A DNA stretch of 64,000 nt, taken from Buchnera aphidicola (Mindarus japonicus). GTDB taxonomy: Bacteria > Pseudomonadota > Gammaproteobacteria > Enterobacterales > Enterobacteriaceae. The stretch lies in the NCBI RefSeq assembly GCF_039393905.1, contig NZ_CP135030.1, forward strand, positions 310,001-374,000. Reading direction: 5' to 3'. The notes below the pieces were generated by a model. The model had not been told where the DNA came from, made no database searches, and was given only the letters and a program-made list of their open reading frames with translations. Shown here in pieces: positions 1-9,287 of this stretch. Position numbers and translations under genes: made by a program. Each line of letters begins with the position of its first letter. The stretch's first letter is position 1.

Positions 1-554
1 ATTTTAAAAAAGATATTTATTTAACTAATAATAATCATTATTCAATTTTTGAAAAAAATCAACCCAATTACTCTATTGGAGATACATTAATTATGATTAT
101 GGAAGAAAATATTATAGTTGGAAAAAACTCAATTTTAAATGTTGTAGAAAATAACAATTATAATACTGAATTAAAAGCTACAGGTTTAAGCTATTTTTTT
201 GAAAAATTATTTAAAAAAAATAAAATTAATTTTAATCAATTTAAAAAAAATGAATTATTAACAAAAAAAAAATTTTTAAAAAATAATTCTTTTACGAGTG
301 CAATAACTGTTACGATAAAAAAAATTGAACCTAATGGAAATTTAAATTTTATAGGTAAAAAAGAAATTGTTATCAATAAACATAAAGAAATTTTATATGT
401 TTCAGGAACTATAGATCCTAAGAATATAAGCTCAAAAAAAAAAATTAATTCAGTTCATGTAGCTAATTTACATATTAAATATTTTGAACATAAAGAAAAT
501 AATCAAAAAAAATATAATTGGTTTAAAAAAATTTTTTTCTTTTTAAAAAAATGA
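1..554 (+). CDS. flgH: Flagellar L-ring protein FlgH (5' end outside window)
   Basis: FlgH forms the outer-membrane L ring around the flagellar rod. The frame is open from base 3 to the stop at 552-554, so the gene enters from the left and its lipoprotein signal lies outside the window. Upstream of the first ATG (93) the frame reads SIFEKNQPNYSIGDTLIMIM, matching the FlgH segment that ends in GDTLTIVLQEN, so 93 is not the start. Later matches are the SAITVTI region and the I-x-Y-x-x-x-x tail ending NWFKKIFFFLKK, equivalent to the E. coli end around GWLQRFF. flgI follows after 48 bases, as in the ancestral flg operon. Buchnera is non-motile, so the ring probably belongs to a hook-basal-body complex with another role (inference). 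Confidence 0.88.
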   Translation, partial: FKKDIYLTNNNHYSIFEKNQPNYSIGDTLIMIMEENIIVGKNSILNVVENNNYNTELKATGLSYFFEKLFKKNKINFNQFKKNELLTKKKFLKNNSFTSAITVTIKKIEPNGNLNFIGKKEIVINKHKEILYVSGTIDPKNISSKKKINSVHVANLHIKYFEHKENNQKKYNWFKKIFFFLKK

Positions 555-602
555 AAATATATTTTAAACTTAATAAAAGTTTAAAACTTTAAAGGAATAT
601 TT

Positions 603-1649
603 ATGAATATAATTAAGTTAATTTATATTTGTATTATTATTACTCTAAGTAAAATATCTATTTGTCAAGCAGAAAAAATTCAGAACTTAGTAAATATCAA
701 GGGAATTCAAAATAATCAGCTTATAGGATATGGATTAGTAGCTGGACTAAAAGGAACTGGGGATTCCAATTCTCCTATAGCTTTTAGTAACCATGTTATT
801 CATAACATGTTATCTCAATTAGGAATTAAAATTCCCGTCAATAATAAAACTCCTTTAAATAATGTAGCTTCTGTTATTATTACAGCTAATTTACCATATT
901 TTAGTTCTTTGGGGGAAACTATTAATATTAATGTAGCTTCAATAGGAAATGCAAAAAATCTTGAAGGAGGAACTCTTCTGCTAACACCATTAAAAAATAT
1001 AGATAATAAAATCTGTGCTTTTGCTCAAGGTTTAATATCAAAAAAAAAAACAAATTTCCAAAATATTTCAAAAAAATCTAATTTTTATACTATTAAAAAT
1101 GGAGCAATAATAAAAAAAGAAATAAAACATAATTTACTTAATAAAAAAAATTTTAAATTACAATTAAAAAAAGAAAGTTTTACTTTATCAAAAAAGATTA
1201 GTGATTGTATTAATATACATTATCCTAATATAGCTACACCAATAGATTCAAAAACTATAAAAATAAAAAATTTTTTTAAAAAAAAAAAAATAGTGGAAAT
1301 GGTTTCTAATATTCAAAATATAAATATAAATATTCCTAAAAAATATTCAAATATAATTTTTAATTTTCATACTAACTCTGTTATTTTCAACTCAAAAATT
1401 AAATTACATGCATGTACTTTAATAAACAAAAAATTTCTATTAATTATTAAACATAAGAAAAAATATCCTATCAATTTTACCTTATTAAAAGGTATTAAAA
1501 AAAATAAAAAAATAAAAAAAAGAAAATTAAATTTATATAATATAATTCAAATTTTAAATTATTTAAAAATAAAATATTCTGATATATTTTTAATACTAAA
1601 AAATATGCACGATGCAGGTTGTTTTCCAAATAAAGTTAAAGGTAAATAA
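603..1649 (+). CDS. flgI: Flagellar P-ring protein FlgI
   Basis: FlgI polymerises in the periplasm into the P ring around the flagellar rod. The protein has 348 residues against about 365 in E. coli. A signal peptide covers roughly residues 1-23, with cleavage after CQA. The family core follows (NQLIGYGLVAGLKGTGDS, then NVASIGNAKNLEGGTLLLTPL), and the tail ends LKNMHDAGCF. AGGAATA lies just before the ATG. The middle is low-complexity Lys/Asn and carries an A11 run at 1040-1050 and an A13 run at 1278-1290, both in frame. In E. coli flgJ and flgK follow, but here a terminator and then the convergent rne come next. Confidence 0.93.
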   Translation: MNIIKLIYICIIITLSKISICQAEKIQNLVNIKGIQNNQLIGYGLVAGLKGTGDSNSPIAFSNHVIHNMLSQLGIKIPVNNKTPLNNVASVIITANLPYFSSLGETININVASIGNAKNLEGGTLLLTPLKNIDNKICAFAQGLISKKKTNFQNISKKSNFYTIKNGAIIKKEIKHNLLNKKNFKLQLKKESFTLSKKISDCINIHYPNIATPIDSKTIKIKNFFKKKKIVEMVSNIQNININIPKKYSNIIFNFHTNSVIFNSKIKLHACTLINKKFLLIIKHKKKYPINFTLLKGIKKNKKIKKRKLNLYNIIQILNYLKIKYSDIFLILKNMHDAGCFPNKVKGK

Positions 1650-1703
1650 AGAATTTAAAATTAATATTTTTCGTAAAAAATATTTATTATTTTTTATGAG
1701 AAA

Positions 1704-1748
1704 ATTAATATAAAACTTATTAAATAGTTTTATATTAATTTTTTTTTT
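1704..1748 (+). terminator. Rho-independent terminator after flgI
   Basis: A perfect 14-bp inverted repeat (1704-1717 with 1726-1739, 8-base loop) is followed by a run of about ten T. It lies 55 bases past the flgI stop and ends at the rne stop, so it closes the flagellar transcript and may also help end rne coming from the other side. Confidence 0.85.
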
Positions 1749-4632
1749 ATTTTATAATAATTTTATTAGGTTTATACACAGGAAAACTAGACTTATTTAT
1801 CGCTATATGTACTCCTGCTGCCTTCTTTTTTTTATGTACTTTACGCATATTTTTATTTTTGTTATTCAATAAAAACTTAGTATCTATAGATAATAGTGAT
1901 GCTTTTGTAACTGGAGAATTTGCATAATTTTTTCGAAATAAATTACCATTATTTTTCTTAGCAAAATTTAAACCATTTTTTAAAAAACAAATTTTTTCTT
2001 TTTTTTCAGTTGGTTTAAAATTAAAAGTTATATTTTTTTTATAAAAAATATTTTTCTTATATAAATGTTTAATTATTTTTTTGAAATATTGAATATTTTT
2101 GTTTATAACTAGTTTTGAAAAATAAAAACTCGTAATATTTAAAAAATTTAAATTTATTTTTATTTTTTTTTCATATTTCAATTGATTAGAAATATTATAT
2201 AATTTAAGGTACACATTATTTTTTGAAAAAAAAGAAATAAACGATTTTCGTTTTATTAATTCAAAAAAACTATTTTCTTTAAAAAATATTTTTTTTATAT
2301 AAATATATTGAGTTGAAGAATTTATAAAACTTTTATTTTTATCTAAAAAATTAAAGTATTTATAAAAAAAATAAATAGGAATTTTATAATAAAAAAAATA
2401 TGAATCATAAAAAATATTATATAATCGTAAATAAAAAAATATTTTCGTCATTTTATTATATTCTTGAATATTATTAAATCTATTTTTTTTAAATGTATAC
2501 ATATTTTCTTCTTGAAAGAAAAAAAACTCAAAATATTTTCGTAAAAAAAATGAGCTTTTACAAAATAAGTTTTTTTTATTTATATTTTTTTTAAATAAAA
2601 AATTTTTTTCTTCCTTTTTTAATATTTTTACAGTATTTTTTTTAGAAAAAAAATCTTTTTCATATTTTTTATAAATTTTATTTCTTAAATTAATTAATTC
2701 TTTTATTATAAAAAGAAAAGAATTATTTTTTTTAAAATCCTTATTAACCCTAATTAATTTCTCTGTATTGAAAAAAATATTTTTCTTTAAATTGAACTTA
2801 TTATTTTTATTTTCATTATTAAATCTTGGAGTTACTTCTTTTATCATTTCTTTTTTAATATTTTTTTTTGTTAAGATAGAATTAGATGTTTCATTTAAAA
2901 TGTTATTAGAACTAATAATAGAAAAACTAATATAAGAAACTAAATCTTTTTCTATTTTATTTTTTAAATCCATGTTTTTTTGATCTTTCTTAAAAAAATT
3001 AAAACAATTATTTTCTAATTTATTTTTTAATAGTAAAGATTTTTTAAAATTTAAATATTCATTTTGTTTTTTTTCAATACCTCCTACTCTGAAAGTATTT
3101 AAAAAATTACTACGATAAAATTTTGGTAAATGATAACTTATAGATTGTATTTTTTCTCCCTTCCTTATTCTTAAAACTGAATAATTAGGAGTTTTCATTT
3201 GATTATTTGGAATAATAATTATTTTTCCTGAAAATTGACGTTTTTCTATAGAATTAACAGCTTCTCTTTTTTCGTTTAGCAAATAACAAGCTATTTCTAT
3301 TGGAACAATAGCATGAATTTCACATGTATTTTCCTTTAAAGATTCTTCTTCAATAATTCTTAAAATAGACAACGATAAAGATTCATTATCTCTAATAATA
3401 CCTGTACCCGTACATCTTGGACAAATATGATAACTAGATTCACGAAGTGAAGAACTAATTCGTTGACGAGACATTTCTAAAAGTCCAAATTTTGAAATAG
3501 ACCCTATTTGCACACGAGCTTTATCATGATAAACTGCTTCTTTCAATTTATTTTCAATTTTTTTTTGGTTTTCTAAAATTAACATATCGATAAAATCAAT
3601 AACTATTAATCCACCTAAATCTCGTAATTTTAATTGTCTAGCTATTTCTTCTACTGCTTCAATATTAGTATTAAATGCGGTTTCCTCGATATCTATACCT
3701 TTTGTTGAGCGAGAAGAATTAATATCAATTGCTGTTAATGCTTCAGTAGTATCTATCACTATTGATCCTCCTGAAGGCAAGCGAACCTCTCTTTGAAAAG
3801 CAGAACTAATCTGTGACTCTATTTGATAATAACTAAATAAAGGAACATCTCCTGTATATAATTTAATTTTATTTCTAAAATCGGGTCTTCCTAAAAAACT
3901 AATATGCTGTTTAGCTGTTTTAACTATATCAGGATTATCAATAAGAATTTCTCCGATATCTTGGCATAAATAATCTCTAAATGCTCTTACAATTATATTA
4001 CTTTCTTGATGAATTAAAAAAGGAGCAGATTTATTTTTTGAAGATTTAATAATAGCATCCCAATGTTTCATCCTAATATCAAGATCCCATTGTAATAATT
4101 TTAAAGATTTTCCAAGTCCAGCAGTTCTAATTATCAATCCCATATTTTTAGGTAAATTCAATAAAGGTATTAATTCTTTTATCTCAGCTCTATTTGAACC
4201 TTCTATTCTTCTAGAAATTCCAGTAATTTTTGGATTATTTGGCATTAATACTAAATAACTACCCGCTAAGCTAACAAAGGTAGTTAAAGCAGCTCCTTTG
4301 TTACCTCTTTCTTCTTTAGAAACTTGAACAATTATTTCCTGTCCTTCTCTTAATACATTTTTAATATGTGAATTAGAAGAAAAAGAAGTATTAGAAAGAA
4401 AATAATCTTTAGAAACTTCTTTAAAAGGCAAAAATCCATGTTTTTCTGAACCGTAATCTATAAAAATAGCCTCTAAACTAGGTTCTATTCTAGTAATTTT
4501 ACCTTTATAAATACTAGATTTTTTCTGTTCATATCCAAAATGTTCTATATCCAAATCATATAATCGTTGTCCGTCAACCAGAGCAACTCTTAGTTCTTCT
4601 CGTTGAGTAGCATTAATTAACATTCTTTTCAT
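1747..4632 (-). CDS. rne: Ribonuclease E (degradosome scaffold endonuclease)
   Basis: RNase E initiates mRNA decay and processes rRNA and tRNA. The start is set at MKRMLINATQ, the family start; the frame stays open for nine more codons upstream. The N-terminal half is conserved: S1 domain (about residues 35-120), catalytic aspartates in AIDIN and VIDFID (about 303 and 346), and the zinc-link CPRC at 404-407, the same numbering as E. coli. From about 520 to 900 the sequence is Lys/Asn/Phe-rich and barely resembles the E. coli scaffold arm. The last 60 residues are recognisable again (NSPVTKAS, KAAGVHIAINKSS), matching the E. coli PNPase-binding C-terminus. Total length is 961 residues against 1061. 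It is divergent from rluC, as in E. coli. Confidence 0.95.
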   Translation of the reverse strand: MKRMLINATQREELRVALVDGQRLYDLDIEHFGYEQKKSSIYKGKITRIEPSLEAIFIDYGSEKHGFLPFKEVSKDYFLSNTSFSSNSHIKNVLREGQEIIVQVSKEERGNKGAALTTFVSLAGSYLVLMPNNPKITGISRRIEGSNRAEIKELIPLLNLPKNMGLIIRTAGLGKSLKLLQWDLDIRMKHWDAIIKSSKNKSAPFLIHQESNIIVRAFRDYLCQDIGEILIDNPDIVKTAKQHISFLGRPDFRNKIKLYTGDVPLFSYYQIESQISSAFQREVRLPSGGSIVIDTTEALTAIDINSSRSTKGIDIEETAFNTNIEAVEEIARQLKLRDLGGLIVIDFIDMLILENQKKIENKLKEAVYHDKARVQIGSISKFGLLEMSRQRISSSLRESSYHICPRCTGTGIIRDNESLSLSILRIIEEESLKENTCEIHAIVPIEIACYLLNEKREAVNSIEKRQFSGKIIIIPNNQMKTPNYSVLRIRKGEKIQSISYHLPKFYRSNFLNTFRVGGIEKKQNEYLNFKKSLLLKNKLENNCFNFFKKDQKNMDLKNKIEKDLVSYISFSIISSNNILNETSNSILTKKNIKKEMIKEVTPRFNNENKNNKFNLKKNIFFNTEKLIRVNKDFKKNNSFLFIIKELINLRNKIYKKYEKDFFSKKNTVKILKKEEKNFLFKKNINKKNLFCKSSFFLRKYFEFFFFQEENMYTFKKNRFNNIQEYNKMTKIFFYLRLYNIFYDSYFFYYKIPIYFFYKYFNFLDKNKSFINSSTQYIYIKKIFFKENSFFELIKRKSFISFFSKNNVYLKLYNISNQLKYEKKIKINLNFLNITSFYFSKLVINKNIQYFKKIIKHLYKKNIFYKKNITFNFKPTEKKEKICFLKNGLNFAKKNNGNLFRKNYANSPVTKASLLSIDTKFLLNNKNKNMRKVHKKKKAAGVHIAINKSSFPVYKPNKIIIK

Positions 4633-5161
4633 TAAAAAATCTCTTATTTTTATATGCAATTAAAATTTATTTAAATTATATTAAAATCAAATAAAAAATG
4701 TAAAAAAATATTTATAAAAAATATTTTTATATTTTGACAAAAAATTAAAAAATAAAATTTCAAAACTTTAAATTTTACTATTTTTTTAGAAAATAGATAA
4801 ATAAAAAATTTTTTTATTAATATCAAATGTTACAAAATTAGTTTTATGTTATATATACATGAACAATAAATACATAAACAGAAAGTTAAACATATTAGTA
4901 AGAATTTTTAGCAATCAAATAAAAAATTTTATAATATTTATTTATAAAATATAAATAATTTATAATTTGAAACAAAAAAATTTAAAGATCATTTTTTTAT
5001 GAAAATGTTAAAAATATTTTTTAAATTTATTTTTTTATAAAAATAAAAAAATCTTACTAAAAAATACACTTATATTCTGTTAGATACATAAATCATACTA
5101 AAAATCTTATAAAAAATTTTAATTTTTTATTATATATAAAAATATTTTGAGAAAATAATAA
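4633..5161. promoter_or_regulatory. Divergent rne / rluC spacer, about 0.5 kb
   Basis: No gene is visible here. The spacer must hold the promoters and leaders of both rne (leftward) and rluC (rightward). TATAAT occurs at 4930-4935 on the plus strand. A 12-base element near 4896 (AGTAAGAATTTTT) recurs inverted with one mismatch near 5049. In E. coli rne has a long self-regulating 5' leader in the same position, so a similar function is plausible, but I cannot recognise its stem-loops here. Confidence 0.4.
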
Positions 5162-6112
5162 ATGAAAACAAACATTCTACCTTTACAAATGATATATGTT
5201 TCAAAAGAAATGAATAATCAAAGAATTGATAATTTTTTAATTAAAAAAATTAAAAAATTTCCTAAAAGTATAATTTATAAAATGATACGAAAAGGAAAAA
5301 TAAAAATTAATAAAAAAAAAATTCTTCCTAAATATAAATTACAAATTGGAGATACAATAAAAATTCCTCCAATTAAAATAGAAAAAAGAAATAATAATTT
5401 ATTATCATATTCTGATGCAAAAAAAAATTTTACTTTAGATGGAAAAATTTTATATGAAGACAAATTTTTATTAATTATTAATAAACCATCAGGAATAGCT
5501 GTTCATGGTGGAACTGGATTACGTTTTGGTATTATAGAAAATCTTCGTATTTTATATCCTATATATTCTTACCTAGAACTTGTTCATCGAATTGATAGAA
5601 ATACTTCTGGGGTTTTAATGATAGCTAAAAGAAGATCAACTCTTCGTGATTTGCATAAACAAATAAGAGAAAAAAAAATAAAAAAACAATACATAGCATT
5701 AGTTCATGGATATTGGCCAAAATCTAAATTGATTATATCTGCTTCTTTAAAGAAGAAAAAAAATAAAAATGTAAAAAATCCAGTTTTTGTAAATGAAAAA
5801 GGAAAGTTTTCAGAAACAAAATTTCAGGTAAAAAAATATTATCAAGATTGTTCATTAATGTTAATAACACCTAATACAGGAAGAACTCACCAAATTAGAG
5901 TACATTCTGCACATGCTGGTCATCCTATTATTTTTGATAAATATTATGGAAATTCTGAATTAGACAAAAATTTTACATTTTTAAATACAAAAAAAAACTT
6001 GTTTCTTCATGCTAAAAAAATTGGTTTTTTTCATCCTAATATAAATAAAAATATATATATTACAGCTCCTATTGAAAAAAATTTTCAATTAAGTTTATCT
6101 AAACTTAATTAA
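5162..6112 (+). CDS. rluC: 23S rRNA pseudouridine synthase RluC
   Basis: RluC makes pseudouridines 955, 2504 and 2580 in 23S rRNA. The 316 residues (319 in E. coli) begin with an S4-type RNA-binding domain (about 18-68, RIDNFLIKK to LQIGDTIKIPP), followed by the pseudouridine synthase fold. Catalytic Asp145 lies in VHRIDRNTSG, and the GRTHQIRVH motif is present further on. The 89-residue antisense ORFs in this area are shadows. A TATAAT-like box and AT-rich leader precede it. An A10 run at 5312-5321 is in frame here, unlike several others in this window. Confidence 0.93.
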   Translation: MKTNILPLQMIYVSKEMNNQRIDNFLIKKIKKFPKSIIYKMIRKGKIKINKKKILPKYKLQIGDTIKIPPIKIEKRNNNLLSYSDAKKNFTLDGKILYEDKFLLIINKPSGIAVHGGTGLRFGIIENLRILYPIYSYLELVHRIDRNTSGVLMIAKRRSTLRDLHKQIREKKIKKQYIALVHGYWPKSKLIISASLKKKKNKNVKNPVFVNEKGKFSETKFQVKKYYQDCSLMLITPNTGRTHQIRVHSAHAGHPIIFDKYYGNSELDKNFTFLNTKKNLFLHAKKIGFFHPNINKNIYITAPIEKNFQLSLSKLN

Positions 6113-6310
6113 GTATTTTATTTTCTAAAATGTTTTAATTAAAATATAAAAATCTTAATTAAATATACTTTATTTCACTAAAAAAAAATATATGAAAAAT
6201 GTTCATATAAAGATAAAAATGTATCTTATCATATAAGCATAAAAAAATAGCTATTTAGAAAAAAATATTTTATTATAAATAATAATTTTTTTTAAAAAAA
6301 AGGAATAAAA

Positions 6311-6487
6311 ATGGCAGTTCAAAAAAATAAACCTTCTCGATCAAAAAGAGGAATGAGAAGGTCTCATGATTCATTAAAAGAAAACACTGTTTCTATAGAT
6401 AAGATATCCGGAGAACATCATTTAAGACATAACATAACTAAAAAAGGTTTTTATAAAGGTAAAAAAGTAATATTTCAAAAAAAATAA
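6311..6487 (+). CDS. rpmF: 50S ribosomal protein L32
   Basis: L32 is a small protein of the large ribosomal subunit. It has 58 residues against 57 in E. coli and reads MAVQKNKPSRSKRGMRRSHD at its start, with SGEHHLRHNITKKGFYKGKKV further on, so identity is clear despite its size. AGGAAT is placed before the ATG. In E. coli rpmF heads the plsX-fabH-fabD-fabG-acpP cluster; here plsX and fabH are gone and fabD follows after 158 bases. Confidence 0.96.
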   Translation: MAVQKNKPSRSKRGMRRSHDSLKENTVSIDKISGEHHLRHNITKKGFYKGKKVIFQKK

Positions 6488-6645
6488 ATGATTTGTATAA
6501 AAAAATTTTGTTAAAGTTATATAAAACGAAATTACATCATTTTTTAATGTATACATATCTAAAAATAATCTAATATATATAATTTTTTATTAATTATTTT
6601 CCTTAATAAATGTATTAAAAAATTAATGAATTTAAGGAACTTATA

Positions 6646-7576
6646 ATGAAAAAATATGCAATGATTTTTTCCGGACAAGGTTTATATTCCTCTTATATAC
6701 CAGAAATTTTTAAAAAAAATATAGGAGTAATTAAGAATACATTTGATTTAGCTTCTTCCTGTATTAAATATAATTTATGGAATGCTTTGAACAATAATGA
6801 AATTTCGAATAAAAAAAACAAAGAATATCTACAACCTTTATTACTAACTATTTCAGTTGCCTTGTTTAAACTATGGATAAAAAAAAAATTTTCCTATTAT
6901 TGCTGCTGGGCATAGTTTAGGGGAATATTCTGCTTTAGTTTGTTCTAAAGTAATAAAATTTACCCACGCGATTAAATTAATTAAATTTAGATCTATTCTA
7001 ATGCATACTATAAGCAAAAAATATCCAGGATCAACACAAGTAATAATAGGGTTAGATCAGAAAATCATAAGAAACCTTTGTTCTAAACTTTCTAAAACAG
7101 GAATAGTGTCTCCAGCAGCTTTTAATTCGAAAAACCAAACTCTCATTTCTGGAGATGTAAAAACAGTAGAAAAAATGATTTTTTTATCTAAAAAATTAGG
7201 TGCTAAAAAAATAGTTAATTTAAATATTGATACCCCTTTACATTGTAAATATATGAAAGAAATTTCTAAAAAAATGTTTTTAGCTCTAAACAAAATAACT
7301 TTTTATTCTCCTATTTTTCCAATTATTAATAATGTAGATGTAAAATGTGAATTTTATTCGGAAAAAATTAAAAAAGCTTTAGTTCGTCAACTATATAATC
7401 CTGTGAGATGGGAAGAAACTATTAATTTAATTATTTCTTATAAAATACATTCAATAGTAGAAGTTGGACCTGGTAAAATACTAAGTAATTTAAATAAAAA
7501 AATAAAAAATATTACGTCAATTTCTTTATATAAAAATAAAAATTTTTTATTAAATATAGGAACGAAAAATGAATAA
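6646..7576 (+). CDS. fabD: Malonyl-CoA:ACP transacylase, frame broken at an A10 run
   Basis: FabD loads malonate onto acyl carrier protein for fatty-acid synthesis. Residues from 6646 read MKKYAMIFSGQGLYSSYIPE, the FabD N-terminus. At A10 (6879-6888) followed by T4 the frame runs into TAG at 6913. One base further on, the other frame continues perfectly as FPIIAAGHSLGEYSAL, which contains the catalytic GHSLGE serine, and goes on to the stop at 7574-7576. Removing one A gives 309 residues, exactly the E. coli length, with no other damage. The catalytic His region (DTPLHCKYM) is intact. This suggests function through slippage at the A run, or a sequencing error, rather than decay. It overlaps fabG by 8 bases. 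Confidence 0.88.
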
Positions 7577-8294
7577 AAAAATTGCTTTAATTACTGGAGC
7601 AACTCGAGGAATAGGAAGATCAATTGCTGAAAACTTTATAAAAAAAAAATTTTAGTAATAGGATTATGTTCTTCAAAAAAAAATAAAAAAATTATAGATA
7701 ATTACTTAAAAAATAATGGAATAGGAATGATATGTGATATTAAAGATTCATTTTCAATAAAAAAATGTGTAGATTATATCAATAAAAATTTTGGTTCTAT
7801 TGATATATTAATCAATAATGCAGGGATAACTAAAAATAAACTATTATTTAATACAAGCTTAACAGACTGGAATGAGACCCTGCTTACTAATTTAACGTCT
7901 GTATTTCTTTTATCTAAATTAGTATTACGAAATATGATAAAAAAAAAATGGTAGAATTATCACTATTGGCTCTATAATTGGAAAAATAGGTAATATAGGC
8001 CAAACTAGTTATGCTGCTTCTAAATCAGCATTAATTGGATTTAACAAATCTCTAGCATTAGAAGTTGCTAGATTTGGAATTACTGTAAATCTGGTATTTC
8101 CTGGATTCATAAAAACAAAAATGACTAAAAATTTAGAAAAGTCTTTGTTAAAAAAATATCTATCTAAAATACCTATTAAAAAATTTGGAACTCCTTCAGA
8201 TGTTTCTAATGCTGTTTTATTTTTAGCTTCTGAAAAAACGTCGTACATAACTGGACAAACACTACATGTAAATGGAGGAATGTATATGATATAA
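7569..8294 (+). CDS. fabG: 3-oxoacyl-ACP reductase, two frame breaks at A10 runs
   Basis: FabG is the NADPH-dependent ketoreductase of fatty-acid elongation. From 7569 it reads MNKKIALITGATRGIGRSIA, including the TGxxxGxG cofactor motif. At A10 (7640-7649) the frame hits TAG (7653); adding one A restores ILVIGLCSS and then DILINNAGITKN. At a second A10 (7939-7948) it hits TAG (7952); removing one A restores NGRIITIGSIIGKIG, the catalytic YAASK and the end LHVNGGMYMI. With both corrections the protein has 241 residues (244 in E. coli), and catalytic Ser, Tyr and Lys are all present. The rest shows no decay. Translation is probably coupled to fabD through the 8-base overlap. Confidence 0.88.
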
Positions 8295-8328
8295 TCAATT
8301 ATAATTTATTTAAAATAAAAACAATCTT

Positions 8329-8580
8329 ATGATTAATATTGAAGAAAAAATTAAAAAAATTATATCTTTGCAGCTAGATAAAAAAATAGAAACACTAAAT
8401 AAGTCAACTAAATTTGTAGATGATCTTAAAGCTGATTCTCTAGATATAATTGAACTGTTCATGTCTTTAGAAGAAGAATTTAATATTAGTATTCCTGATG
8501 AAGAAATGGAAAAAATTATTGATATTCAATCAGCTACGTTATATATATATGAAAAAAATAAAAAAAAATTTAATCTATAA
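8329..8580 (+). CDS. acpP: Acyl carrier protein
   Basis: ACP carries the growing acyl chain on a 4'-phosphopantetheine arm. It has 83 residues against 78 in E. coli. The DSLD attachment motif places the modified serine at residue 37, and the acidic helix MSLEEEFNISIPDEE that docks partner enzymes is conserved. The C-terminus (NKKKKFNL) is more basic than usual. It follows fabG by 34 bases in the ancestral order; fabF, which follows in E. coli, is absent and tmk comes next. Confidence 0.96.
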   Translation: MINIEEKIKKIISLQLDKKIETLNKSTKFVDDLKADSLDIIELFMSLEEEFNISIPDEEMEKIIDIQSATLYIYEKNKKKFNL

Positions 8581-8653
8581 AAATTTTATAAAAAATATTA
8601 TCTAATTCTATAATTTTTTTTAAGTAAATATATTTTAAATTATTAGGAAAATT

Positions 8654-9286
8654 ATGATAAAAGGAAAATTTATTGTTTTAGAGGGAATAGAAGGATCTGG
8701 AAAAACTTTAGCATGTAAAATAATATTAAAAACGTTACATCAACATAACATTAAAAATGTTAAATTAGTTAAAGAACCAGGAAGCACTTATTTAGGAGAA
8801 AAAATTAGAAAAATAATTAAAAATTATAATAATGATCAAGATTTACATCATAATGCTGAACTTTTACTATTTCATGCTGCAAGAATACAACTTGTAGAAA
8901 GTATTATAAAACCTTGTTTAAATAAAGGAATTTGGATAATAAGCGACAGATATCAATTATCTTCTTTTGCTTATCAAGGAGGTGGGGATAATATCCCATC
9001 GAAGAAAATAAAAAACTTAAAAAATATGTTTTTAAAAAAAATTAATCCAGATATTACTTTTTATCTTGATGTTCTTCCTGAAACTGGATTAAAAAGAGCA
9101 TTTCAAAGAAAAAAACTAGATAGAATTGAAAAAAAATCAATGAAATTTTTTGAAAAAGTTCGCAATACTTACCTAAGTATAATTTCTAAAGAAAAAAATA
9201 TAATAAAAATTGATGCTAATCAAAAAAAAATCTTGGTTCGAAACTCTATAAAAAATGAACTTTTTACTTGGTTAAAAAATAATTAA
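8654..9286 (+). CDS. tmk: Thymidylate kinase
   Basis: Tmk phosphorylates dTMP to dTDP. It has 210 residues (213 in E. coli). The P-loop GIEGSGKT spans residues 11-18, the DR(Y) motif is in SDRYQLSSFAYQGGG, and the acceptor-site KEPGST (E. coli REPGGT) follows the first helix. The LID region is partly degraded but keeps R/K residues. TAGGAAAATT before the ATG supplies a ribosome site. holB starts one base after the tmk stop, so the two are probably co-translated, as in E. coli. Confidence 0.95.
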   Translation: MIKGKFIVLEGIEGSGKTLACKIILKTLHQHNIKNVKLVKEPGSTYLGEKIRKIIKNYNNDQDLHHNAELLLFHAARIQLVESIIKPCLNKGIWIISDRYQLSSFAYQGGGDNIPSKKIKNLKNMFLKKINPDITFYLDVLPETGLKRAFQRKKLDRIEKKSMKFFEKVRNTYLSIISKEKNIIKIDANQKKILVRNSIKNELFTWLKNN

Positions 9287-9287
9287 T

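Noticed and set aside
6646..8294. fabD and fabG as ordinary pseudogenes
   Set aside because: Outside the A10 tracts there are no stops, deletions or active-site losses, which decay would have produced.
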